A DNA stretch of 15,853 bases, taken from the NCBI GenBank assembly GCA_035448065.1, contig DAOTIG010000079.1, positions 1 to 15,853 on the forward strand. Reading direction: 5' to 3'. How positions within the stretch are numbered: position 1 is the first letter of the stretch; every line of letters begins with the position of its first letter. Positions 1-7,497 of the stretch are shown here, in pieces. This DNA comes from Phosphoribacter sp035448065. Its GTDB lineage: Bacteria > Actinomycetota > Actinomycetes > Actinomycetales > Dermatophilaceae. The translations under genes and the position numbers were made by a program. The notes beneath the pieces are model-generated. The model worked only from the letters and a program-made list of their open reading frames with translations, had not been told where the DNA came from and ran no database searches.

Positions 1-2
1 TC

Positions 3-2366
3 ACCGACCTCGACCCCGTCCCGCACGGCCTGATCTTCGAGCGCTTCCTCAACCCCGAGCGTCCCTCGATGCCCGACTTCGACGTCGACTTCGACGAGCG
101 CCGGCGCGGTGAGGTGATCCGCTACGTCACCGAGCGCTACGGCGACGACCGGGTTGCCCAGATCGTCACCTACGGCACAATCAAGGCCAAGCAGGCGGTC
201 AAGGACGCCGCCCGGGTCATGGGCTATCCCTTCTCGACCGGCGAGCGGCTCACCAAAGCGATGCCCGCCGACGTCATGGGCAAGTCGATGCCGCTGGCCG
301 GGATCTTCGACCCGTCGCACGCCCGCTACGGCGAGGCGGCTGAGTTCCGGACCCTGCACGAGCAGGACGCCGAGGCGAAGGCGGTCGTGTCGACCGCCCT
401 CGGGCTCGAGGGACTCAAGCGGCAGTGGGGGGTACACGCGGCTGGGGTGATCATGAGCAGCGAGCCGCTGCTCGACCTCATCCCCATCATGCGCCGCGAG
501 CAGGACGGGCAGATCATCACCCAGTTCGACTACCCGAGCTGCGAGAGGCTCGGGCTGGTCAAGATGGACTTCCTCGGCCTGCGCAACCTCACCATCCTCG
601 ACGACGCCATCGCCAACGTCGAGGCCAACCGTGGCGAGCGGATCGACCTCGACGCGCTGTCCCAGGACCTCGACGACAAGGCGACCTACGAGCTGCTGGC
701 CCGAGCCGACACCCTCGGGGTCTTCCAGCTCGATGGCGGCGGCATGCGCACCCTGCTCAAGCTCATGCAGCCGGACAGCTTCGAGGACATCTCGGCCGCC
801 CTCGCGCTCTACCGCCCCGGCCCGATGGGCGCCAACAGCCACACCAACTACGCGCTGCGCAAGACCGGCAAACAGCAGATCGAGCCGATCCACATCGAGC
901 TCACCGAGCCGCTCGCCGATATCCTCGAGCCCACCTACGGGCTGATCGTCTACCAGGAGCAGGTCCAGCACATCGCCCAGCGGGTGGCCGACTACTCGCT
1001 CGGCAAGGCCGACATGCTGCGCCGGGCGATGGGCAAGAAGAAGAAGGAGATCCTCGACGCCGAGTTCGTCCCCTTCGAGGCCGGGATGCTCGCCAACGGC
1101 TACTCGCCGGCGGCGATCACAGCGCTGTGGGACATCCTCGTCCCGTTCTCCGACTACGCCTTCAACAAGAGCCACACCGCGGCCTACGGGCTGGTGTCCT
1201 ACTGGACCGGCTATCTCAAGGCCAACTACCCGGCCGAGTACATGGCTGCGCTGCTCACCAGCGTGCGCGACGACAAGGACAAGTCGGCGCTCTACCTCAA
1301 CGAGTGTCGGCACATGCAGATCAAGGTGCTGCCGCCGGACGTCAACGCCTCGATCGGCAACTTCGCCGCCGTCGGCTCGGACATCCGCTTCGGGCTCGAG
1401 GCGATCCGCAACGTCGGGCGCAACGTCGTCGAGGCGATCATCGCCGCGCGCACCGACAAGGGCGGCTTCGCGTCCTTCGAGGACTTCCTGCGCAAGTGTC
1501 CGGTACCGGTGCTCAACAAGCGCACCGTCGAGTCGCTCATCAAGGCCGGCGCCTTCGACTCCCTCGGACACCCTCGCAGCGGGCTGCTGCGGGTGCATGA
1601 GTCCTACATCGACGCGCTCATCGACGAGAAGCGCCAGGAGGCGATCGGCCAGGACAGCCTCTTCGGCGGCTTCGGCGACGACGACGAGGAGGCGAGCCTC
1701 ATCGCACTGCCTCCGATCCCGGACGCCGAGTGGGACAAGCAGACCCTGCTCGCCTTCGAGCGCGAGATGCTCGGCCTCTACGTCTCCGATCACCCGCTCT
1801 TCGGCATCGAGCACGTGCTGGCCAAGCACGCCGACACCTCGATCGCCGCGCTGACCTCCGACGACGCCCGGCCCGACAACGCCCCGGTGACGATCGCCGG
1901 ACTGGTCACCGGACTGACCCTCAAGCGCACCAAGAAGGGCGAGCTGTGGGCCATCGCGACGATCGAGGATCTCGACGGAGCGATCGAGTGTCTCTTCTTC
2001 CCCAAGGCGTATGCCGCGTGCGCGCCACTGCTCGCGCCGGACAGCGTGCTCGTGGTCAAGGGTCGGGCCTCCACGCGCGACGACTCGGTGTCGATCTTCG
2101 CCCAGGAGGCGGTGGTCCCTGACCTGTCGGTCGGTCCACGTGGACCGGTCGTGCTGTCGATGCCGGTGCGCCAGGCGACCGGCGGGCGAGTCGAGGAGCT
2201 CCGTCGGGTGCTCGGTCAGCATCCGGGGGTGACCGAGGTGCACGTCCGGCTGCTCCAGCCGGGCCGGTCGGTGCTCATGCGGCTCGACGACGCCTACCGG
2301 GTGACCCCGTCGCCGGCCCTCTATGGCGACCTCAAGGCCCTGCTCGGCCCCTCGTGCCTGGCCTGA
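3..2366 (+). CDS. dnaE: DNA polymerase III subunit alpha, 5'-truncated by window edge
   Basis: Replicative polymerase subunit that synthesises DNA at the fork. The reading frame is open from the first bases, so the gene starts upstream and the N-terminal PHP domain is missing; 787 residues are visible of the roughly 1,180 usual for actinobacterial DnaE1. Numbering from the window edge, the palm motif PDFDVDFDE (residues 24-32) carries the first two catalytic aspartates (D27, D29), and KMDFLGL carries the third (D189). A helix-hairpin-helix region lies near 460-530. QDSLF at 550-554 matches the sliding-clamp-binding motif. An OB-fold region begins near 627 (PVTIAGLVTGL). The clamp motif and OB fold favour the replicative DnaE1 over the mutagenic DnaE2/ImuC. 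The stop overlaps the next gene's start by 13 nt, so the downstream genes may be cotranscribed. Confidence 0.97.
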   Translation, partial: TDLDPVPHGLIFERFLNPERPSMPDFDVDFDERRRGEVIRYVTERYGDDRVAQIVTYGTIKAKQAVKDAARVMGYPFSTGERLTKAMPADVMGKSMPLAGIFDPSHARYGEAAEFRTLHEQDAEAKAVVSTALGLEGLKRQWGVHAAGVIMSSEPLLDLIPIMRREQDGQIITQFDYPSCERLGLVKMDFLGLRNLTILDDAIANVEANRGERIDLDALSQDLDDKATYELLARADTLGVFQLDGGGMRTLLKLMQPDSFEDISAALALYRPGPMGANSHTNYALRKTGKQQIEPIHIELTEPLADILEPTYGLIVYQEQVQHIAQRVADYSLGKADMLRRAMGKKKKEILDAEFVPFEAGMLANGYSPAAITALWDILVPFSDYAFNKSHTAAYGLVSYWTGYLKANYPAEYMAALLTSVRDDKDKSALYLNECRHMQIKVLPPDVNASIGNFAAVGSDIRFGLEAIRNVGRNVVEAIIAARTDKGGFASFEDFLRKCPVPVLNKRTVESLIKAGAFDSLGHPRSGLLRVHESYIDALIDEKRQEAIGQDSLFGGFGDDDEEASLIALPPIPDAEWDKQTLLAFEREMLGLYVSDHPLFGIEHVLAKHADTSIAALTSDDARPDNAPVTIAGLVTGLTLKRTKKGELWAIATIEDLDGAIECLFFPKAYAACAPLLAPDSVLVVKGRASTRDDSVSIFAQEAVVPDLSVGPRGPVVLSMPVRQATGGRVEELRRVLGQHPGVTEVHVRLLQPGRSVLMRLDDAYRVTPSPALYGDLKALLGPSCLA

Positions 2367-3505
2367 CCCGCACCGACCGGCGCCGGCTCGCAGCTCGCCG
2401 GCTCGCCGCGTTGGGCCTCGTCAGCGCACCGACCGGGTCGAGCCCGCGAGCCCCGGCCGACATCGTCCGACACCTCGGGGCCGCCCAGGCCCAGGATCTC
2501 GGTAGCGGGCTGTGGTCGCTCGGCGTCCGCGGGGTGGGAGCGGTGGCCGACATCCTCGCCGCGGTCGAGCGACGTGAGCTGACCCGCACCTGGCCCATGC
2601 GCGGCACCCTGCACTGGGTCGCCGCCGAGGACGTCGGCTGGATGTGCGCGACGCTGGCCGGGCCGTCGATGCGAGCGGCCGAGCGAGTGCTCGTCCACGA
2701 GGGCCTCACCCCGGCCGTCGTCGAGCAGGCCGGCCGCATCCTGCTCGCCGAGCTCGACGCGCGCCCGGAGCTCACCCGTGCCGACGTGGCAACGACGTTG
2801 TCCCGCAACGGGATCGACGCATCGGGCCAGCGCTGCTATCACCTGCTCGTCCGACACTGCCAGACCGGTCTGCTCTGTCAGGGGCCGATCCGCACCACTG
2901 CCACGGGTGGGCTCGAGCCGACCTTCGTCCGCCTCGAGCACTGGGTGGAACGACGGCGTCGGCTCGAGGGAGTCGACGCGCTCGCCGTCCTCGCCGAGCG
3001 CTATGTCACGAGCCACGGACCGGTCACCGAGGCCGACCTGGCCCGTTGGTGCGACCAGCCGCTGCGACCCCTGCGCGCCGCCCTCGAGGCGCTCGGCGAC
3101 CGGATCGGCACGGAGTCGATCGGCGGCGCGCCCCACCTCGTCGCGGCCGACGCCGAGCCGCCGCCGCTGCGGGTGCCGGGAGCGCTGCTGCTGCCCGGCT
3201 TCGACGAGTACCTGCTCGGCTATCGCGATCGCAACGCCCAGCTCACCCGCGAGCAGGAGCGCCTCGTCGTGCCCGGCGGCAACGGGGTCTTCCGACCCAC
3301 CCTCGTCGTCGACGGGCTGGTCGCCGGCACCTGGCGCCGCACCACGACGACGCAGGGTCTGGCGGTCGAGATCAGCCCGTGGGCGCGGCCCACGGCGGCA
3401 GTGCGGCGCGCCGCCGAGGCGGCGGGCGCGGCATACGGGCGCTTCCTCGGTCGCCGCGAAACGGTGCGGTGGACCGATCCGGTGGATGGCACACTGGCGC
3501 GGTGA
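2354..3505 (+). CDS. Winged-helix DNA-binding protein, AlkZ/YcaQ-like (HTH_42); putative DNA glycosylase
   Basis: This 383-aa protein resembles the HTH_42 family, which includes AlkZ and YcaQ, DNA glycosylases that remove bulky alkyl adducts or unhook interstrand crosslinks. Visible features are the QAQ motif (Q45, Q47), matching the catalytic QxQ of AlkZ-type enzymes; MRGTLH at 82-87; LPGFDEYLLGYRDR at 280-293; and VDGLVAGTWRR near 319-329. The last three are typical of the family. There is no signal peptide or membrane segment. The GTG start at 2354 overlaps dnaE by 13 nt. It was chosen because the N-terminus (LTRTDRRRLAARRLAALGL) fits the family and no convincing later start exists. The stop overlaps the MOSC gene by 4 nt (GTGA). 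Many actinobacterial members are annotated only as winged-helix proteins. Family membership is secure; glycosylase activity is inferred from the QxQ motif. Confidence 0.85.
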   Translation: MPGLTRTDRRRLAARRLAALGLVSAPTGSSPRAPADIVRHLGAAQAQDLGSGLWSLGVRGVGAVADILAAVERRELTRTWPMRGTLHWVAAEDVGWMCATLAGPSMRAAERVLVHEGLTPAVVEQAGRILLAELDARPELTRADVATTLSRNGIDASGQRCYHLLVRHCQTGLLCQGPIRTTATGGLEPTFVRLEHWVERRRRLEGVDALAVLAERYVTSHGPVTEADLARWCDQPLRPLRAALEALGDRIGTESIGGAPHLVAADAEPPPLRVPGALLLPGFDEYLLGYRDRNAQLTREQERLVVPGGNGVFRPTLVVDGLVAGTWRRTTTTQGLAVEISPWARPTAAVRRAAEAAGAAYGRFLGRRETVRWTDPVDGTLAR

Positions 3506-4125
3506 CTGACGCGCCGCCCGCCGCCCCGACCCGGCACCGCACCGAGGCCGAGCTGCACGCTCACCTGCCCGAGCTGCTCGCCGCCCCGACCGACGTCGGC
3601 ACCGTCGAGCTCGTCGTGCGCCGGCCGGCGATCGGTGAGCGGGAGGTCCTCGAGGTCGGCGAGCTCGACCCCGCCGTCGGCCTCGTCGGTGACACCTGGT
3701 CGCAGCGCTCGAGCAAGCGGACCGCCGACGGCTCGCCGCATCCGGACATGCAGCTCAACGTCATGGGCGCCCGGATCGTCGGCCTGGTCGCCGCAGACCC
3801 GCAGCGCCGGGCGCTCGCCGGTGACCAGCTCTACCTCGACCTCGACCTCTCGCACGCCAACCTGCCGGCCGGCACGAGGCTGCTCTTCGGTGACGACCCC
3901 GAGGCTCCCGCGTCGGTCATCGAGGTCACCGAGCAGCCGCACACCGGCTGCGCGAAGTTCGTCGAGCGGTTCGGCGCCGATGCGATGCGCTTCGTCAACG
4001 GCGAGGTCGGCCGGCCGCTGCGGCTGCGCGGGCTCAACGCCCGGGTCGTGCAGGCCGGCCCGGTCCGCGCCGGCGACCGCGTGACGGTGCGCCGACCTGC
4101 CGACGAGCCCGGTGCGGGTGGCTAG
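3502..4125 (+). CDS. MOSC domain-containing protein
   Basis: This 207-aa protein is of the MOSC type, related to the C-terminal domain of molybdenum cofactor sulfurase. The diagnostic segment is HTGCAKF at residues 147-153, with C150 the conserved cysteine expected to carry or bind sulfur. The upstream stretch VGDTW and the segment QLNVMGARI also fit the family. The first 30 residues are a low-complexity Ala/Pro/Glu-rich lead-in. The GTG start is set by the 4-nt GTGA overlap with the preceding stop, and the end overlaps the pseudouridine synthase by 14 nt. No molybdenum cofactor gene is nearby. Stand-alone MOSC proteins such as YiiM act on N-hydroxylated or other metal-sulfur substrates, but the substrate here cannot be read from sequence. 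Confidence 0.88.
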   Translation: MTDAPPAAPTRHRTEAELHAHLPELLAAPTDVGTVELVVRRPAIGEREVLEVGELDPAVGLVGDTWSQRSSKRTADGSPHPDMQLNVMGARIVGLVAADPQRRALAGDQLYLDLDLSHANLPAGTRLLFGDDPEAPASVIEVTEQPHTGCAKFVERFGADAMRFVNGEVGRPLRLRGLNARVVQAGPVRAGDRVTVRRPADEPGAGG

Positions 4126-5065
4126 AGGCGCCATCCCGGCCTCGCCGCTGCCGCAGCGCGGGGGCATCGACGCGGTCCGGCTGCGGATGCCGCAGAGCGG
4201 GCCGTGGACGAGCCTGCGTGATCATCTCGTCGAGCGAATCCCGTTGGCACCCGACGAGATCGACCGGATGCTCGCCGCCGGCGAGTTCGCCGACTCAGCC
4301 GGTATGCCGCTGGCCCCGGACGCGCCCTTCGTGCCCAGATCGGTCGTCTGGGTGCACCGCGAGCCGGCACCCGAGGTGCCCGTGCCCTTCACGGTGCCGG
4401 TGCTCCACCGTGACGAGCGGATCGTCGTCGTCGACAAGCCGCACTTCCTGGCCACCACGCCGCGCGGTCAGCACGTCCGCGAGACCGTCCTCACCCGGCT
4501 GCGGGTCGAGCTGGGGCTGCCCCGGCTGGCCCCGGCCCATCGGCTCGACCGGCTCACCGCAGGGGTCCTCGTGCTCACCACCGAGCAGCGCTGGCGGGGC
4601 GCCTATCAGGGCCTCTTCGCCGCCGGGGCGGTGGCCAAGGACTATCTCGCCTGCGCGCCGGTCCGGGCCGAGCTCGACCTGCCGACCACCGTGCGGGTGC
4701 ACCTCAGCAAGCCGCGGGGCAGCCTGCAGGCCCGGGTCGACCCGGGCGGTACCCCGAACAGCGAGACCGCCATCGAGCTGCTCGCCCGTGGTGCCGACTC
4801 GCGGACCTCTCGGCTGGGGCTCTATCGACTCCGCCCGCTGACCGGTCGCACCCACCAGCTGCGGGTCACCCTCGCCTGGCTCGGCATCCCGATCGCCGGA
4901 GACCCGCTCTACCCGGTCGTCCGCGAGGTCGCCGCCGACGACTTCAGCACTCCGCTCGGTCTGGTCGCCTCCCGGCTGGCCTTCACCGACCCGCTCGACG
5001 GCACCCCGCGCGAGTTCGTCTCGGGCCGGCTGCCACCGCCGTGGTCGACGCCGACCGGCCATTGA
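4112..5065 (+). CDS. RluA-family pseudouridine synthase
   Basis: Isomerises uridine to pseudouridine in RNA, probably rRNA or tRNA. In the 317-aa protein, HRLDRLTAGVLVLT (143-156) is the family's central motif, with D146 the catalytic nucleophile. TGRTHQLR (244-251) and GDPLYP are the later conserved motifs around the active site. An N-terminal extension of about 100 residues (PASPLPQR onwards) precedes the catalytic domain and may be a small RNA-binding module. GTG 4112 is used as start; GTG 4118 is an in-frame alternative. Either one overlaps the end of the MOSC gene. The exact target base cannot be deduced because RluA, RluC and RluD share these motifs. It is the last gene of the dnaE-side cluster, followed by an intergenic hairpin. 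Confidence 0.9.
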   Translation: MRVARGAIPASPLPQRGGIDAVRLRMPQSGPWTSLRDHLVERIPLAPDEIDRMLAAGEFADSAGMPLAPDAPFVPRSVVWVHREPAPEVPVPFTVPVLHRDERIVVVDKPHFLATTPRGQHVRETVLTRLRVELGLPRLAPAHRLDRLTAGVLVLTTEQRWRGAYQGLFAAGAVAKDYLACAPVRAELDLPTTVRVHLSKPRGSLQARVDPGGTPNSETAIELLARGADSRTSRLGLYRLRPLTGRTHQLRVTLAWLGIPIAGDPLYPVVREVAADDFSTPLGLVASRLAFTDPLDGTPREFVSGRLPPPWSTPTGH

Positions 5066-5247
5066 GGTTCGGCCGTTCGGAGGCATCGGCGGGACTGCTG
5101 GCGGGTGACAATGGATCAGGGTCTGACCCGGGCCGTGCTCGCGATGCGACGCAGCGCCATCGGCCGGGCCCGATCGACCCCCTGTCCGGGGGAGCCTGCC
5201 GCCGTGGGGAGACGGCGCGTCGGGCGCCGGGCGGGATCAGGGCCGGG

Positions 5248-5274
5248 GCGGCGGGGGTCCACGACCCCCGCCGC
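5248..5274 (+). terminator. Perfect 12-bp hairpin, likely terminator of the dnaE-side cluster
   Basis: GCGGCGGGGGTC (5248-5259) pairs with GACCCCCGCCGC (5263-5274) across a CAC loop, with no mismatch. No T-run follows, as is common for actinobacterial hairpin terminators. It lies about 180 nt after the pseudouridine synthase stop and 37 nt before the next -10 box, so it would separate the two transcription units. It is symmetric and could act on either strand. The 257-nt gap 5066-5322 otherwise holds only shorter GC-rich inverted repeats, for example CGCCGT/ACGGCG near 5203-5220, and no gene I can support. Confidence 0.65.
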
Positions 5275-5310
5275 ACGGTCCCGCCGCGCGTTCGCCCGTC
5301 GCCCGCGGCC

Positions 5311-5316
5311 TACAGT
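5311..5316 (+). promoter_or_regulatory. -10 box of a leaderless promoter for the S9 peptidase
   Basis: TACAGT fits the actinobacterial sigma-A -10 pattern TAnnnT. It is followed by 6 nt and then GTG 5323, so transcription should begin at or beside the start codon. There is no Shine-Dalgarno sequence before the GTG, as expected for a leaderless mRNA. No clear -35 box is visible. This spacing is the main reason for choosing 5323 over upstream in-frame starts. Confidence 0.6.
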
Positions 5317-5322
5317 GGCTCT

Positions 5323-7437
5323 GTGCAGCCGCCCCGCGCTCCCCAGGAACCCGTCGAGCGCACCGTCCACGGCGACCGGACCGTCGACGAGTTCGGGTGG
5401 ATGGCCGACCGTGACGACCCGCGCCTGCTGGCCTACCTCGAGGCCGAGAATGCCTACGCCGCCCACCGGACTGCGCCGCTCGAGCCGCTCGTCGAGACCA
5501 TCGTCGGCGAGATCCGCGCCCGCACCGTCGAGACCGACCTCACCGTCCCGGTCCAGCACGGTGGCTGGTGGTACTACACGCGCACCGTCGAGGGCCTGGA
5601 GTATGCCGTGCACGCCCGGGTCGCGGTGGCCGCGCACCCGACCCGGCCGCAGTGGCAGGACGGCACGGTCCCGGCCGGGGAGCAGGTGCTGCTCGACGAG
5701 AACGCCGAGGCCGGCGACGACGACTACTTCGCGGTGGGTGCCTGCGAGACCAGCCCGGACGGCTCGCGGCTCGCCTTCTCGGTCGACCGTGAGGGCGACG
5801 AGCGCTTCGACCTCGTCGTGCGCGATCTGCCGACCGGCGCCACCATCGACGACGGACTGCGGGGGATCGGCGAGGGCCTGGCCTGGTCGCTGGCCGGCGA
5901 GCATGTCTACTACACCCGGCTCGACGACCTCTTCCGCGCTCATGAGGTGTGGCGGCACGAGATCGGCACGCCGATGGAGGAGGACGTGCTGCTGCTCGCC
6001 GAGCCGGATGAGCGCTTCTATCTCTCGGTCGCCTCCACTCGCGACGACCGGACCGTCGTCATCGTCTCAGGCTCGAAGGTGACCAGCGAGGTGCGGCTGC
6101 TCGACGCCGCCCAGCCGACCGGGGAGCCCATCGTCGTCACACCGCGTCAGCACCAGGTCCTCTACGACGTCGAGCCCTGCGGGGTCGACGGACTCGTCGG
6201 CTGGCACAACGCCGATCGCGAGAACTTCGAGATCTGTTGGGTGCCAGGGAGTTCGGCGCCGATGGAGCAGTGGCAGCCGCTGGGGTGGACCCGACCGGAC
6301 GAGCTCGTCGTCGGTGTCGACGTGTGGGACGACTTCGTCGTCGTCTCGCTGCGCCGAGACGGGCTGCCGGCGCTGCGGGTGGTGCCCCGGCGACCGGGCC
6401 CCGGGCCGGCCGGCTTCGGCGAGCCGCGCGACCTCGTCGTCTCCGGCGAGCTCACCGCCCTGAGCCTCGGCTCGACTCCGGATCCCGGGTCGTCGACCGT
6501 CCAGGTGGTGCACGAGTCGCTGGCCTGCCCGGTCGCGATCGAGGACTACGACGTCGCGTCGGACAGCTGGACCCTGGTGCGGCGCAGGGAGGTTCCGGGC
6601 TACGACCTCACCCGGCTGCGCGAGCGGCGGCTGTGGGCGCAGGCCCCCGACGGCACGCGCGTGCCGATCTCGCTCGTCCACCGCGACGACGTGACTCCCG
6701 ACGGCAGCGCCGCCGGCCTCCTCGTCGGCTACGGCGCCTATGGCATCGCGAGCGATCCCTACTTCTCGGTGGCTCGGCTCTCCCTGCTCGACCGGGGCGT
6801 CGTCTACGCGATCGCCCATGTGCGGGGCGGCACCGAGCTCGGCTGGGGCTGGTACGAGCAGGGTCGGCTCGAGCGCAAGGCGGCCACCTTCACCGACTTC
6901 GTCGCCTGCGCCGACACGCTGGTCGGCGAGGGGTGGGTCGCCGCCGATCGGCTTGCCGCCGAGGGCGGTTCAGCCGGCGGGTGGCTCATCGGCGCGGTGC
7001 TGGACCTGCCTCCGCAGGACCGGTTCGCGGTCGTGCACGCCCAGGTGCCCTTCGTCGATCCACTCACCACTTTGCTCGATCCCGAGCTGCCGTTGACGGT
7101 GACCGAGTGGGAGGAGTGGGGCGACCCGGTGGGCGACGCCGCGGCATACCGGCGGATCAAGGAGCTCTCGCCGTATGAGCAGGTCGCGGCGCGGAGCTAT
7201 CCCGCGATCCTCGTCACGGCGAGCGTCCACGACACCCGGGTCTACGTCACCGAGCCGGCCAAGTGGGTGGCCCGATTGCGGTCCCGCGCCGTGCCCGACG
7301 AGGCCCGGCCGGTGCTGCTGCGCACCGAGCTCGACAGTGGGCACGCCGGCGTCTCGGGGCGCTACCAGCAGTGGCAGCGGGTCGCCTGGGAGTGGGCGGT
7401 GCTGCTGCACCATCTCAGGGCGACAGCAGGGCGCTGA
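5323..7437 (+). CDS. ptrB: Prolyl oligopeptidase family S9 peptidase, oligopeptidase B-like
   Basis: Serine oligopeptidase that should cut short peptides after basic residues in the cytoplasm. The 704 aa match the usual length of about 700 for oligopeptidase B. The N-terminal arm (HGDRTVDEFGWMADRDDP) and a beta-propeller region of roughly residues 60-400 precede the alpha/beta-hydrolase domain. The triad is readable: S550 in GGSAGG, D637 in HDTRV, H674 in SGHAG. The segments VPFVDPLTTLLD, EWEEWGDP and EPAKWVARLR are characteristic of oligopeptidase B rather than prolyl oligopeptidase. GHAG replaces the more common GHGG. There is no signal peptide. The GTG start was chosen for homology of the N-terminus and the adjacent -10 box. 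It looks like a single-gene unit between two candidate promoters. Confidence 0.92.
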   Translation: MQPPRAPQEPVERTVHGDRTVDEFGWMADRDDPRLLAYLEAENAYAAHRTAPLEPLVETIVGEIRARTVETDLTVPVQHGGWWYYTRTVEGLEYAVHARVAVAAHPTRPQWQDGTVPAGEQVLLDENAEAGDDDYFAVGACETSPDGSRLAFSVDREGDERFDLVVRDLPTGATIDDGLRGIGEGLAWSLAGEHVYYTRLDDLFRAHEVWRHEIGTPMEEDVLLLAEPDERFYLSVASTRDDRTVVIVSGSKVTSEVRLLDAAQPTGEPIVVTPRQHQVLYDVEPCGVDGLVGWHNADRENFEICWVPGSSAPMEQWQPLGWTRPDELVVGVDVWDDFVVVSLRRDGLPALRVVPRRPGPGPAGFGEPRDLVVSGELTALSLGSTPDPGSSTVQVVHESLACPVAIEDYDVASDSWTLVRRREVPGYDLTRLRERRLWAQAPDGTRVPISLVHRDDVTPDGSAAGLLVGYGAYGIASDPYFSVARLSLLDRGVVYAIAHVRGGTELGWGWYEQGRLERKAATFTDFVACADTLVGEGWVAADRLAAEGGSAGGWLIGAVLDLPPQDRFAVVHAQVPFVDPLTTLLDPELPLTVTEWEEWGDPVGDAAAYRRIKELSPYEQVAARSYPAILVTASVHDTRVYVTEPAKWVARLRSRAVPDEARPVLLRTELDSGHAGVSGRYQQWQRVAWEWAVLLHHLRATAGR

Positions 7438-7451
7438 GCGTCGCCGACCGT

Positions 7452-7484
7452 GGACGGGCCGAAAGGACGACCGCGGGCCCGTCC
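7452..7484. promoter_or_regulatory. 9-bp inverted repeat abutting the hisD -10 box (operator or terminator)
   Basis: GGACGGGCC (7452-7460) and GGCCCGTCC (7476-7484) are perfect inverted repeats separated by 15 nt. The right arm ends exactly at the base before TAGACT (7485). The repeat begins 15 nt after the S9 peptidase stop. Two readings are possible: a factor-independent terminator without a T-run for the peptidase gene, or a two-half-site operator covering the region between -35 and -10 of the his promoter. The inter-arm centre distance (24 nt) is longer than for a compact dimer site. The repeat is seen directly; its role is not settled. Confidence 0.5.
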
Positions 7485-7490
7485 TAGACT
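7485..7490 (+). promoter_or_regulatory. -10 box of a leaderless promoter for the his operon
   Basis: TAGACT matches TAnnnT and is followed by 7 nt (GGCCGGC) and then ATG 7498, the spacing expected for a transcript starting at the hisD start codon. There is no Shine-Dalgarno sequence in front of the ATG. No convincing -35 hexamer is visible about 17 nt upstream. The 60-nt gap to the previous gene has no room for a leader peptide or T-box. Confidence 0.6.
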
Positions 7491-7497
7491 GGCCGGC

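Noticed and set aside
425..1600. Alternative-frame open reading frame (391 codons) within dnaE
   Set aside because: It is biased to Arg/Ala/Pro, as expected for an out-of-frame GC-rich gene, and overlaps catalytic DnaE sequence.
5105..6082. Plus-strand frame beginning in the 5066-5322 gap, considered as a leader peptide or separate gene
   Set aside because: It has no stop before the peptidase gene and runs far into it in the wrong frame, with Arg/Ser/Pro-biased translation.
7438..7497. Histidine attenuator or T-box leader before hisD
   Set aside because: The gap is only 60 nt, contains no run of His codons and no T-box sequence, and the promoter appears leaderless.
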